The translations under genes and the position numbers were made by a program. A stretch of 64,000 bases of DNA from Winogradskya humida (GTDB lineage: Bacteria > Actinomycetota > Actinomycetes > Mycobacteriales > Micromonosporaceae), in NCBI RefSeq assembly GCF_016862215.1, contig NZ_BOMN01000001.1, forward strand, positions 186,001 to 250,000, given 5' to 3'. Positions 1-8,267 of the stretch are shown here, in pieces. The notes under the pieces were generated by a model. That model was not told the DNA's origin. It did not search any database and saw only the letters and a program-made list of their open reading frames with translations. Position 1 is the stretch's first letter. Each line of letters begins with the position of its first letter.

Positions 1-7
1 ATCGGCG

Positions 8-718
8 TCAGAGGCTCTGGCCGCCGGAGAGGTCGATGATCGAGCCGGTTGCCCATTGGAACGCGTCGGAGAGGATCGCGGGGACGGCGGCGGTGATGTC
101 GGCAGTTTCGGCGATGCGGCCCTGGGCGATCGTGTGGGCGGCGAGTTGCTGCACGTCGGGCGAGCGCATCATCCCGCCGCCGAAGTCGGTCGCGACCGCG
201 CCGCCCATCAGCGTGTTGACCCGGATGCCCCGGTCGGCGAGTTCCACGGCCTGGTAGCGGGTCAGGACCTCGATCGCGCCCTTGGTGGCGGCGTAGGCGG
301 ACATGCCGGGCACGACGCCGCGGGTCAGCGCTGTCGTCACGTTGAGCACGCGGCCGCCGTCGTTGATCAGGGGCAGGAGCGCCTGGGTGAGGAAGAACGG
401 GGCCTTGAGGTTCACGGCGACCAGCTCGTCGAACTGCTCGGGCGTGGTCTGCGCGTACGGTGCATAGGTCCCGATCCCCGCGTTGTTGACCAGGTAGTCG
501 AAGGTCTCGACGCCGAACCGGTCCCGCAGCGTCTCCCGGACGGCGGTGACGAATGCGGGGTACGTGTCGAGTTCGGTGACATCGAGCCGGCAGAAGTCGG
601 GGCCGGGTGAACCGGTGCGGTAGGTGCCCAGGACCGCGACACCCGCACGCGTCAAATGCTGTGCCATACCCTGGCCGAGCCCGCGCCCGGCGCCGGTGAC
701 CAGTGCAATTTTCGTCAT
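8..718 (-). CDS. SDR family oxidoreductase
   Basis: A 236-residue classical short-chain dehydrogenase/reductase, a cytosolic NAD(P)-dependent oxidoreductase of unknown substrate. The N-terminal cofactor motif TGAGRGLG is at residues 8-15, the NNAG motif at 78-81, and the catalytic YxxxK is Y142/K146. The position of the usual catalytic Ser (13 residues before Tyr) holds Thr129, which is unusual but tolerated in some members. It starts with ATG at 718 and is the last gene of a minus-strand unit (flavin oxidoreductase, IclR regulator, SDR), 67 bp after the IclR gene, so it is probably controlled by that regulator. The SDR fold is certain; the substrate cannot be told. Confidence 0.9.
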   Translation of the reverse strand: MTKIALVTGAGRGLGQGMAQHLTRAGVAVLGTYRTGSPGPDFCRLDVTELDTYPAFVTAVRETLRDRFGVETFDYLVNNAGIGTYAPYAQTTPEQFDELVAVNLKAPFFLTQALLPLINDGGRVLNVTTALTRGVVPGMSAYAATKGAIEVLTRYQAVELADRGIRVNTLMGGAVATDFGGGMMRSPDVQQLAAHTIAQGRIAETADITAAVPAILSDAFQWATGSIIDLSGGQSL

Positions 719-785
719 GCCGTCACGATGATGGAGGCGCCCCGCCGGATCGAGCGGTTGTCCGCTGAACGGACGCCCCGTTGAA

Positions 786-1439
786 TCAAGCCCGTTGAGC
801 GGACGCCAGCTCGATCGCCGCCCGGTGGACGGGGGCCGCGAGCCGGTGCGCGGGGCGGTGCGCCGCGGTGGCGACCTGCAGGGCCGCCTTTCGCCCGCCG
901 GGCAGCCCGACCGGCACGGCGTAGCAGGTCAGCCCCTCGAACATGTCCTCGTCGTCGACCGCCGCACCGAACGGCCGTCGCCGCGCCGCCGGTGTGGTGC
1001 CGGGGGCCAGGACCATGGCGGCGGCCGTCGACGCGGGCATCCGCGCACCGCTGCGCGCGTCGATCGGGAGCGTGTCGCGGCCGGGGATCATCTCCAGCGC
1101 GACGAAATCCCCGTCCGACGCCACGACCAGCGACACCGCGGCGCCCGTCTGCTCCCGCAACCGCGCGATGACCTTCGAGGCCGACTCGCGCAGCCCGGCG
1201 AGCGGTTCGACCCGCTGCGCGAGGTCCAGCAGGGACGCCGCCAGTGTCCAGTGCCCGTTCGCCCACTCCACCGCGCCGGATTCGCGGAGCTGGCCGAGCA
1301 GCCGGTGCACGGTCGGCCGGGGCAGCCCGGTCAGCTGCGCGAGCCGCGCGAGCTGGTGCTGCGTGCCGGCCTCCGGCAGGGCCCGCAGCACGCGGAAGGC
1401 ACCGTCGACGACGCTGCGCGGTTCCCGGTCCGCCATCAC
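786..1439 (-). CDS. IclR family transcriptional regulator
   Basis: 217 residues. The N-terminal winged helix (about residues 8-65, with LPRPTVHRLLGQL as recognition region) is followed by an IclR-type effector-binding domain that is shorter than usual (family about 250 residues). The start is GTG at 1439 or the adjacent ATG at 1436. It lies 5 bp after the stop of the upstream flavin oxidoreductase gene, so the two are co-transcribed and probably translationally coupled. It likely regulates this small catabolic or tailoring unit in response to an aromatic or acyl ligand; the ligand is inference only. Confidence 0.88.
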   Translation of the reverse strand: MMADREPRSVVDGAFRVLRALPEAGTQHQLARLAQLTGLPRPTVHRLLGQLRESGAVEWANGHWTLAASLLDLAQRVEPLAGLRESASKVIARLREQTGAAVSLVVASDGDFVALEMIPGRDTLPIDARSGARMPASTAAAMVLAPGTTPAARRRPFGAAVDDEDMFEGLTCYAVPVGLPGGRKAALQVATAAHRPAHRLAAPVHRAAIELASAQRA

Positions 1440-1444
1440 TCACC

Positions 1445-2455
1445 TCACGGTCGCTGGGTCAGGGCCTTCCCATAATTCTCGACCGCCAGGTACGCGTTGA
1501 GGTGCGGGTGCCTGCTGGCCACCGCAACGTCCCGCCAGAACCGCTGGACGGGGTTCGAAAGGGCAAAAACGCCCGCGCCGTGCAGGTCGACCAGCATGTC
1601 CACCGCGGCCCGGCAGTCGCGGGCGATGGACGCCTGGTCCATGTGCCAGCGCGGCAGGTCCGCCGGCGGCACGTCGTCGCCGTCCACGGCTGCCGCGAGC
1701 GCGAAGGCGGTGCGCTCGGCGCGTTCGATCAGGTGGGTGGCGTCGGCGAGCCAGTGCCGGGCGCCGGGCGATTCGCCGATCGAGGCGTACGCGCTCATGA
1801 ACGGTTTGCGGCCCGAGTCGAACATGGCGTGCGTGGCGTCCAGGGCACCCCGCGCCCCGCCGATCACCGGCCCGATCACGGTCAGTGCGAAGAGCATCAC
1901 GTCGTTGACGCCGAACGGGCGGAACGGCGCCACCTGCACGGCCGGAACGACCAGCTCCTCGGCGACCAGCGTGTGACTGCCGGTCGCGCGCATGCCGGCC
2001 ACCCGCCAGGTCCGGTCGATGCGCAGGTCGGCAACGCGGAGCTGGGCGAAATGCGGCACGCCGTCGATCATCAGCGCCACCCCTGCCCACGTCGCGTCCT
2101 CGCATCCCGACGCGTTCGGCCACGCGCCGGTGACGGTGACCGTGCCGTCGTCGTTGCGTGTACCCCGACCGCACTCCGGGCGGCCCGACCCGCAGGCCAG
2201 ATCCGCGTAGACATCCTTGAGCAGCGATTCGTCGGCCAACCGCCCCGCGAGGGTCTTGCTCACCACATTCACGCCGACAACCCACGACGAGGACGGATCC
2301 GTGCGGCCCAGCTCGATCAACCGGCCAAGGATCGCCCCCGCACTCGCGCCCTGACCGCCGTGCTCAACCGGCACCGCGAGCGCAAAATCGCCGGCCGCCC
2401 GCAGCTCCTCGATCGTCTCGAGCGCCAGCCGGCTTTCTTCCAGACCATCAATCAT
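1445..2455 (-). CDS. Acyl-CoA dehydrogenase-fold flavin oxidoreductase (group D monooxygenase-like)
   Basis: 336 residues from ATG 2455. The open frame extends 27 codons further to 2536, but that part would overlap the divergent AraC promoter and looks non-coding. The protein has the acyl-CoA dehydrogenase fold with a type-2 C-terminal domain: an N-terminal helical part ending near VPVEHGGQGAS, a central beta domain, and a C-terminal helical part with QRFWRDVAVASRHPHL, which resembles FMN/FAD-dependent hydroxylases of the HsaA/DszC type more than true acyl-CoA dehydrogenases. Those enzymes need a partner flavin reductase; none is adjacent. It heads the unit with IclR and SDR genes. A role as hydroxylase is inferred from the C-terminal signature. 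Confidence 0.82.
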   Translation of the reverse strand: MIDGLEESRLALETIEELRAAGDFALAVPVEHGGQGASAGAILGRLIELGRTDPSSSWVVGVNVVSKTLAGRLADESLLKDVYADLACGSGRPECGRGTRNDDGTVTVTGAWPNASGCEDATWAGVALMIDGVPHFAQLRVADLRIDRTWRVAGMRATGSHTLVAEELVVPAVQVAPFRPFGVNDVMLFALTVIGPVIGGARGALDATHAMFDSGRKPFMSAYASIGESPGARHWLADATHLIERAERTAFALAAAVDGDDVPPADLPRWHMDQASIARDCRAAVDMLVDLHGAGVFALSNPVQRFWRDVAVASRHPHLNAYLAVENYGKALTQRP

Positions 2456-2543
2456 GATCAAACCCAATCGCATCGGTACGCCCGGAGCCATGCGCGAGCG
2501 GACCCGGGGCATACGCGTGTGTACCGCGGTTACCATTTCGGCC

Positions 2544-3440
2544 GTGGATGTGATCAGCGAGGCCGTGGAGGATCTGCGGATCGGGCAGGTCTACGGGCGC
2601 CGGGCCGAGGTGGGGGCGTCGTTCGCGGGCCGGTTCCTGTCCTGCGAGGGCGTCGGCTTCCACGTGATGCTGCGTGGCGAAGGCTGGCTGATCTCCGGCT
2701 CGGCCCCGCCGGCGCGGATGCGTGCCGGTGACATCGCGCTGATCCCGCACGGCGCCGAGCACGGGTTCTCCCCGGAGCCGTGCACGCTGGCCGAGCTGCC
2801 CCCGGCCCCGATGGGCCTGCAGGATCCGCCGGCCGAGCGGCTGCCGGTCGAGATGATCTGCGGGATCTACCGGCTGGAACGAGGCGGCGCTGTCCACCCG
2901 TTCCTGCGCTCGCTGCCGGACGTGCTGCTGGTGTCGCCGGACTACGACCGTGAGGCTCGTTTACGCGTACTCATCGACCTGCTCGTCGAAGATCTGGACA
3001 AGCCGCGCGAGGGCACGCTCGTGACCCGGCCGGCGCTGGTCGACCTGATGCTCGTGCACACGTTGCGGCTGTGGAGCGGGACGACCGCGGAAACCTGGGA
3101 CGCGCTCGGCGACCCGGGCATCGCGGCCGCCCTGCGGGAGATCCACGACAGCCCGCAGACGCCGTGGACCGTGGAACGACTCGGTCGCACGGCCGGGATG
3201 TCGCGGACCGCCTTCACCCGGCGCTTCACGACGCTGGTCGGCACGCCACCGATGACGTACCTCATCGGCCGCCGCCTCAACCAGGGCGCCCACCTGCTCC
3301 GCGAGACGGACGCGCCGCTGTCCGCGATCGCCCGCCAGGTCGGCTATGCCACGGAGTTCGCGTTCGCCGGCGCGTTCCGCCGCGAGTTCGGCATCTCCCC
3401 CGGCCGCTTCCGCCGGCGCACCGAGCCCATCCTGAATTAG
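2544..3440 (+). CDS. AraC family transcriptional regulator
   Basis: 298 residues from GTG 2544 (VDVISEAVEDLRIG). An ATG at 2454 is in frame but overlaps the start of the divergent gene, so GTG 2544 is preferred. The N-terminal cupin-like sensor (AraC_binding/cupin_6 type, about residues 10-180) is followed by the two HTH motifs of the AraC domain (about 195-295, ending GISPGRFRRR). The intergenic space to the divergent flavin oxidoreductase carries an 8-bp palindrome ACCGCGGT at 2523-2530 that could be part of an operator. The likely targets are the divergent oxidoreductase unit or the neighbouring aldo-keto reductase. Its stop codon overlaps the convergent aldo-keto reductase by 4 bp. Confidence 0.88.
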   Translation: MDVISEAVEDLRIGQVYGRRAEVGASFAGRFLSCEGVGFHVMLRGEGWLISGSAPPARMRAGDIALIPHGAEHGFSPEPCTLAELPPAPMGLQDPPAERLPVEMICGIYRLERGGAVHPFLRSLPDVLLVSPDYDREARLRVLIDLLVEDLDKPREGTLVTRPALVDLMLVHTLRLWSGTTAETWDALGDPGIAAALREIHDSPQTPWTVERLGRTAGMSRTAFTRRFTTLVGTPPMTYLIGRRLNQGAHLLRETDAPLSAIARQVGYATEFAFAGAFRREFGISPGRFRRRTEPILN

Positions 3441-4459
3441 TCGAGGGTGCGGCTGCGCTGGTCGAGGCCGAGGAGACCGTACGGATAGTCGGGTGCCTGG
3501 GGGTCGCTCGCCGCGTCGAGGGTCGCTGTCTCCGCCGGGTTGAGGTGCAGGGTTGCGGCCTTCAGGTTGGCGTCGAGCTGTTCGACCGTACGCGCGCCGA
3601 GGATTGTCGATGTAACGCCGGGGCGGTCGGAGACCCAGGCCAGAGCGACCTCGGCCATCGACACGCCACGGCCCTCGGCGACCTGCTGGACGGCGTCGAT
3701 GACCGTCCAGGCACGCTCGGTGCCGCGCCGGTCCCAGGCCTCCATGCCGCGCTCCGGGTCCTCGCCGAGCCGCGTCGCCCCCACGGGCCGCTGGTCACGC
3801 CGGTACTTGCCGGAGAGCCAGCCGCCGCCGAGCGGGCTCCACGGCAGCAGACCCAGACCGGCATCCACGGCGGCGGGCACGATCTCCCATTCGATCTCGC
3901 GGACCAGCAGGCTGTACTGCGGCTGCAGCGTGACCGGCCCGGCGATCCCCAGCTGCCGCGCGACGTGTACGGCCTTCGTGAGCTGCCATCCCGTGAAGTT
4001 CGAGAAGCCGTAGTAGCGGATCTTCCCCGACCGTACGAAACCATCGAGCGTCCGCAGCGTCTCCTCGATCGGCGTCACCGGATCCCACGAGTGCGCCTGG
4101 TAGAGGTCGATACTGTCCAGCCCGAGCCGGGCCAGGCTGTCGTCGAGCGCCCGGGTCAGGTGCCGCGCGCTCAGGCCCCGCGCGTTCGGCTCGTCCGCCA
4201 GCGGGAAACGGCCCTTGGTCGCGAGGACCACCCGGTCGGTCAGGTCGCGGGGCCGGTCGGCGAACCAGCGGCCGACGATGCGTTCCGACTCGCCTCCCGC
4301 GTACACATCAGCGATGTCGACCAGAGTGCCACCCGCCTCGAGGAAGCGATCAAGCTGAGCGTGCGCGACCTCCTCGCTGGACTCCGCACCGAAAGTCATC
4401 GTGCCGAGGCAGAGCGTCGAAACCGCACATCCACTGTTACCGAGCGTCCGATATTCCAT
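3437..4459 (-). CDS. Aldo/keto reductase
   Basis: 340 residues, the usual size for an NADP(H)-dependent (alpha/beta)8 aldo/keto reductase. Visible signature elements: DIADVYAGGESE near residue 47 (catalytic Asp and Tyr), the Lys in VLATKGRF, and the His in LYQAHSWDP. The C-terminal cofactor-binding segment VTSTILGARTVEQL is also present. It starts at ATG 4459, 33 bp from the divergent methyltransferase gene. The family reduces aldehydes and ketones; the physiological substrate is unknown. It ends overlapping the AraC gene stop, so expression of the two is convergent. Confidence 0.92.
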   Translation of the reverse strand: MEYRTLGNSGCAVSTLCLGTMTFGAESSEEVAHAQLDRFLEAGGTLVDIADVYAGGESERIVGRWFADRPRDLTDRVVLATKGRFPLADEPNARGLSARHLTRALDDSLARLGLDSIDLYQAHSWDPVTPIEETLRTLDGFVRSGKIRYYGFSNFTGWQLTKAVHVARQLGIAGPVTLQPQYSLLVREIEWEIVPAAVDAGLGLLPWSPLGGGWLSGKYRRDQRPVGATRLGEDPERGMEAWDRRGTERAWTVIDAVQQVAEGRGVSMAEVALAWVSDRPGVTSTILGARTVEQLDANLKAATLHLNPAETATLDAASDPQAPDYPYGLLGLDQRSRTLD

Positions 4460-4504
4460 TCCTGGAACTTAACCCGTTCACGATGATCGACTATGGTTCG
4501 GCGC

Positions 4505-5314
4505 ATGGCGAGCGACGGGTCCCCGGTCATCGACACGACCGTGGCCCACCCCGCCCGCCGCTACAACTACTTCCTGGGCGGCAAGGACAACTTCGCCGCC
4601 GACCGCGCCTCCGCCGACGAGATCGAACGGGTCCTCCCCACGATCCGGGTCGGCGTCCGCGCCAACCGTGACCTGCTGCGCCGCGCCACCGCGTACCTCG
4701 CGGGCGAAGCCGGCATCCGCCAGTTCCTCGACATCGGCACCGGCCTGCCCACCGCGGACAACACCCACGAGGTAGCCCAGCGCCACGCCCCCGACAGCCG
4801 CATCGTCTACGTCGACAACGACCCCCTGGTCCTCACCCACGCCCGCGCCCTGCTCACCAGCAGCCCCCAGGGCCGCACGGCCTACCTCGCCGCCGACCTC
4901 ACCGACCCGGCCGCCATCCTCACCCACCCCGGCCTCAGCGCCACCCTCGACCTCACCCAGCCGGTCGCCCTGATGCTGGTCGCGGTCCTCCACTTCATCC
5001 CTGGGCGCGGCGCTGCGCAGCCGATCGTGCAGCACCTGCTCGACGCGCTCCCCGCCGGCAGCTACCTGGTCGCCACCCACGCCACCCAGGACTTCATGCC
5101 CCCGGCCCAGGCTCTCGCCTACCAGCGCATGCTCGACGAGGGCCGCTCCGACGTCTGGACCAGGGATCGCGCGGAGTTCACCGCACTGTTCGAGGGCCTC
5201 GACCTGGTCGCCCCGGGCATCACCCCACCCAGCGAATGGCGCCCCGCCGTCCACATGGGCATCCCACCCCGCGAAGACGTCGCCGTCTGGTCCGGCGTCG
5301 GCCGCAAACCCTAG
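4505..5314 (+). CDS. SAM-dependent methyltransferase, PF04672 (DUF574) family
   Basis: About 269 residues from ATG 4505 (an in-frame ATG at 4493 would add four residues; neither has a clear ribosome-binding site). The N-terminal signature HPARRYNYFLGGKDNFAADR is diagnostic of this family, which is expanded in actinomycetes. The SAM-binding loop is FLDIGTGLPT, with an acidic YVDNDP strand 2 end. Members methylate unknown acceptors, some associated with secondary metabolism and with conserved conservon-like loci. It stands alone, divergent from the aldo/keto reductase and convergent with the hydrolase gene. Confidence 0.9.
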   Translation: MASDGSPVIDTTVAHPARRYNYFLGGKDNFAADRASADEIERVLPTIRVGVRANRDLLRRATAYLAGEAGIRQFLDIGTGLPTADNTHEVAQRHAPDSRIVYVDNDPLVLTHARALLTSSPQGRTAYLAADLTDPAAILTHPGLSATLDLTQPVALMLVAVLHFIPGRGAAQPIVQHLLDALPAGSYLVATHATQDFMPPAQALAYQRMLDEGRSDVWTRDRAEFTALFEGLDLVAPGITPPSEWRPAVHMGIPPREDVAVWSGVGRKP

Positions 5315-5336
5315 CCAGCCAGGTAGTCGGATCGGC

Positions 5337-6266
5337 TCAGGCCAGGTGGCGGCGCCACCAGTCCAGCATCGGCTCGGGGCGCCGTTGGAACTCCAGGTAT
5401 CCGTCCCAGCGTGCGGTCGTGTCGCGTACCCAGGCCAGGTGTTTGTCCTCGACATTCATGACGTCGTGCATCTGCTCAAGGTCCGCGGGCACAGTCAGGG
5501 TGTCGTCGTGGACGCCGTACAGGTAGGTCGGGATGCGTACGTGGCGCGCCCATGCGGCGTCCGGGCGTTCGCCGAAGCTGAGGGAGGTGCCGAGCTTGAC
5601 GCGCCGGTCCAGCTCGTCGAGATGGTGTGCGCCGACGCCGAGCAGGTCCAGCATCCGGGCCATGATGACGCGATCGGAGACGGGCTGGCACGCCACCAGC
5701 GAGTGGACGCCGTCGAACGCTGCCGCGTCCTGGCGCATCGCCGCGAACGTGGAGTTCGCGCCGAGGCAGCGGCTGAACAGGCTCACCCGCATCGCCGCGG
5801 TGTCGCGCCGCTGTGCGGCATAGCTCAGGGAGCCGAGCACGTCGCGTCCCTCATACAGGCCGCTGGTGACCATGCCGCCGTTCGCGGCCCCGCTGAGTCC
5901 CATGTTGCGCAGGTCGTAGGCCAGCACGTTGTAGCCGGCCTCGTGCAGGATGCGGTAGTCGGGGACGAAGTTGACCTCCACCGTGTTGCCGCTCGGTCCC
6001 CAGATCGACGCCCACGGTTGGAGGTGGGTGGGCAGGCCGGCGCGGTTGAAGCCCATCGGATGGTTGGCGATGATCAACCGGTCGGAGTCGGCGGGGATGA
6101 ACCAGCCTTCCAGCGGCACCCCGTCGGCGGAGGGGAAGGTGACGTCCTCGTAGGCGAGGACTTCCTCGGCCGGGGTGTGCAGGATCGGTGAGCGTGGCGG
6201 GCTGGTGAAGCCGTGCGCGAGCTGGTCGAGGGCGGCGTCGGTCGTCGTGTTCATCGGTGTGCTCAT
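5337..6266 (-). CDS. Alpha/beta hydrolase
   Basis: 309 residues from ATG 6266; the open frame runs further upstream to 6551 but there it is only a shadow of the NTF2-like gene. The ATG overlaps the TGA of that gene (ATGA), so the two are translationally coupled. The fold is visible: ERF-like N-terminal strand segment (VPLEGWFIPA), ANHPMGFNRAG oxyanion region, YNVLAYDLRNMG, and a nucleophile elbow reading LFSRCLGANST. The expected Gly-x-Ser-x-Gly is replaced by Ser-Arg-Cys-Leu-Gly, so a Cys may be the nucleophile, as in dienelactone hydrolase. The acid is probably the Asp in GVHDDTLT. Substrate unknown. Confidence 0.88.
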   Translation of the reverse strand: MSTPMNTTTDAALDQLAHGFTSPPRSPILHTPAEEVLAYEDVTFPSADGVPLEGWFIPADSDRLIIANHPMGFNRAGLPTHLQPWASIWGPSGNTVEVNFVPDYRILHEAGYNVLAYDLRNMGLSGAANGGMVTSGLYEGRDVLGSLSYAAQRRDTAAMRVSLFSRCLGANSTFAAMRQDAAAFDGVHSLVACQPVSDRVIMARMLDLLGVGAHHLDELDRRVKLGTSLSFGERPDAAWARHVRIPTYLYGVHDDTLTVPADLEQMHDVMNVEDKHLAWVRDTTARWDGYLEFQRRPEPMLDWWRRHLA

Positions 6267-6724
6267 CCGTTCGGCTTCTCGGGGGTCAGGTGCATGAGCG
6301 TGCGGCCGGTGGCGAAGTCCACGGGCATCGACACGTGGTCGTGGACCATCAGCCACTGGCCGTCGATGAGGCGGAAGCAGTTCGTCGTACGGACCCACAT
6401 GTCGGTGTCCTGGCCGTTCATGGTGCCGTCCAGGCGCACGAGAACCCGGGCGACGGCAAGCTGGTCGCTGCTGTGCACCTCGAGGCCGGCGAACTCGAGG
6501 CGCAGCGGACCGGCGAAGGCGGCGAAGAAGCCGACCCAGTTGTCGCGCCATCCGGTGCCGCCGCGGAACTCGATGGGCGGCATGAGGTCGAAGGCGCTGA
6601 AGGCGTCGCCGTCGGCGTAGAAGGACATCATGGCGTCGACGTCCTTGGCCTCGAAGGCGTCCTTCCAGTCCTGCATGCGTTGCCGGATCTGCCGGTCGAC
6701 GGTGGTGGTCGGTGTGGTGGTCAC
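6263..6724 (-). CDS. NTF2-like (SnoaL/DUF4440-type) protein
   Basis: 153 residues from GTG 6724, chosen because a good ribosome-binding site (GGAAAGGA, about 9 nt away) precedes it; the longer open frame to 6790 has none. The protein shows the NTF2-like cone fold pattern: N-terminal helix (RMQDWKDAFEAKDVDAMMSFYADG) and then strands ending with WLMVHDHVSMPV. Such proteins are small-molecule isomerases or cyclases or dimeric binding proteins. It is coupled by an ATGA overlap to the downstream hydrolase, so the two probably act on one pathway. Upstream lies an XRE regulator on the same strand. Confidence 0.85.
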   Translation of the reverse strand: MTTTPTTTVDRQIRQRMQDWKDAFEAKDVDAMMSFYADGDAFSAFDLMPPIEFRGGTGWRDNWVGFFAAFAGPLRLEFAGLEVHSSDQLAVARVLVRLDGTMNGQDTDMWVRTTNCFRLIDGQWLMVHDHVSMPVDFATGRTLMHLTPEKPNG

Positions 6725-6823
6725 TGTCGTTGTCCTTTCCGGGTGAGGCTTACGCCACCGATGGTTGACCAGGCCCGGATCGGTATCCATACAGCGTTTA
6801 TGCGGGTATGGCGCGTACCCCTC

Positions 6824-7645
6824 TCAGGTCTCGAGCAGCTGCCGCATGCGGCGCGCGTCGTCGTCGGTGTCGGGGGTGTAGAGCACCAGGCCCAGCCCCG
6901 GCTCGTCGTCGATGGCGTACGACGAGTACCAGATGGCGATCTCACCGGCGATCGGATGCGCCAGGCGCTTGACGCCCTCGCCGAGAATGCCGACGTCGTG
7001 GGCGTTCCACATGCGGGCGAAGTCGGCGCTGCGGGCACGGAGTTCCTCGACGAGGATTTCCGCGCGTTCGGTGGTGCCCCAGCGGGTCAGCTCGCGGCGG
7101 AAGGTCGACACGGCCCGCCCGGCTTCCCGCTCCCACTCCGGGAGCCGCCCGCGCGTGACCGGGTCCAGGAACAGGATTTTGAGGATGTTGCGGTCCGCGG
7201 GCGCCATGGCTTCGTAGTCCGACAGGATCAGCCGCGCGGTCCGGTTCCAGGCGACCACGTCCCAGGCCGCGGTCTTGATGTACGCCGGTCCGTGCGCGAA
7301 CCCGTCCAGTGCGCGCCGGAACCGCGGGTCTATCCGGTCCGCGTCGACGTGTGCCGCCTCCGGCCGCTGCCCGTGAGCGAGCAGGAACAGATGTTCGCGC
7401 TCGGCCCGGCCCAGCAGCAGTGCGTCGGCAACGCTGTCGAGCACCTGCGCCGACGGCGTCCCACCGCGGCCCTGCTCCAGGCGGGTGTACCACTCGACAC
7501 TCAGCTTCGCGCGGCTGGCGACCTCCTCGCGGCGAAGCCCGGGGGTTCGGCGGCGGGCACGCGCCGGCAGACCGACGTCGAAGGGGTCGAGACGCTCTCG
7601 GCGCGAGCGCAAGAAGGCGCCCAGGGTGTTCTCCGGCAGTGCCAC
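6824..7645 (-). CDS. XRE family regulator with MmyB-like ligand-binding domain
   Basis: 273 residues from GTG 7645 (GALPEN... after a long non-coding extension of the frame). The N-terminal HTH_31 domain includes RRTPGLRREEVASRAKLSVEWYT-like residues (about 30-80), followed by an MmyB-type PAS-like domain (about 105-270) with the characteristic AWDVVAWNRTA and FARMWNAHDV segments. This family commonly controls adjacent oxidoreductase or hydrolase genes and may bind fatty acids. It lies upstream of the NTF2-like/hydrolase pair on the same strand, 99 bp apart, and divergent from the PPOX gene. Confidence 0.9.
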   Translation of the reverse strand: MALPENTLGAFLRSRRERLDPFDVGLPARARRRTPGLRREEVASRAKLSVEWYTRLEQGRGGTPSAQVLDSVADALLLGRAEREHLFLLAHGQRPEAAHVDADRIDPRFRRALDGFAHGPAYIKTAAWDVVAWNRTARLILSDYEAMAPADRNILKILFLDPVTRGRLPEWEREAGRAVSTFRRELTRWGTTERAEILVEELRARSADFARMWNAHDVGILGEGVKRLAHPIAGEIAIWYSSYAIDDEPGLGLVLYTPDTDDDARRMRQLLET

Positions 7646-7777
7646 GGCCGCACCATACGCTCGCAAGATCAATGATGGGCTCTTCGGAGGCGTTGCCTCT
7701 GATCGTGGACACCTTGAAACCGGTTGGCCGGCCAAGGGGCGGCCCGGATCGCCCGGGTCACGATCTAGGGTCGGAGG

Positions 7778-8209
7778 ATGGGGCTTTCGGGGACGGGGCT
7801 TTCGGGGACGGGGCTTTCGGGGACGGCGGCCGAGCGGTTCGGGCTGGCTCGGGTGGCGCGGCTGGCGACCGTCGCGCCCGATGGGGCGCCGCATCTGGTG
7901 CCGATTGTGTTTGCGCTGGTGGGCGACGTGATTCATACCGGGGTTGACGGGAAGCCGAAGCGGCATCGGAAGCTGCAGCGGCTGACCAACATCGCGCATG
8001 AGTCGCGGGTGAGCGTGCTGGTCGACCACTACGACGATGACTGGTCGGCGTTGTGGTGGGTACGGGCCGACGGGGTCGCCGAGGTCGCCGGGACGCCTGA
8101 GCCGGCGCTGCTCGCCCGCTACCCGCAGTACCGGGACGAGCCGCCGCCGGGGCCGTTCCTGCGGATCCGGGTGGAGCGGTGGACGTCCTGGGTGGGTGAC
8201 GCCGCCTAG
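7778..8209 (+). CDS. PPOX-class F420/FMN-dependent oxidoreductase (TIGR03668-like)
   Basis: 143 residues with a split-barrel flavin-binding fold: ARLATVAPDGAPHLVPIVFA, then strands VIHTGVDGKPK and ESRVSVLVDHYDDDW. It resembles the small actinobacterial pyridoxamine-5-phosphate-oxidase-like family that uses F420 or FMN. An in-frame TAG at 7766 bounds the start, so ATG 7778 is the only reasonable one, yet GGAGG directly abuts the ATG, which is too close for normal initiation. Residues 2-16 are three copies of GLSGT encoded by a 15-bp tandem repeat; the conserved domain begins right after it. Confidence 0.85.
   Translation: MGLSGTGLSGTGLSGTAAERFGLARVARLATVAPDGAPHLVPIVFALVGDVIHTGVDGKPKRHRKLQRLTNIAHESRVSVLVDHYDDDWSALWWVRADGVAEVAGTPEPALLARYPQYRDEPPPGPFLRIRVERWTSWVGDAA
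7780..7824 (+). repeat. Tandem repeat, three copies of 15 bp
   Basis: Three perfect copies of GGGGCTTTCGGGGAC lie just inside the PPOX gene and encode GLSGT three times. Because the unit is a multiple of three, copy-number change would lengthen or shorten the N-terminus without breaking the frame. Confidence 0.95.
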
Positions 8210-8267
8210 GTGGTCTGAGTACGGCGACTCAAGAGGGCGGGGCCTGCTCTCCGCGACGATCAACGGC

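Noticed and set aside
2456..2536. Longer start for the flavin oxidoreductase at 2536
   Set aside because: It would overlap the AraC regulatory region and adds Arg/Pro-rich residues absent from the fold.
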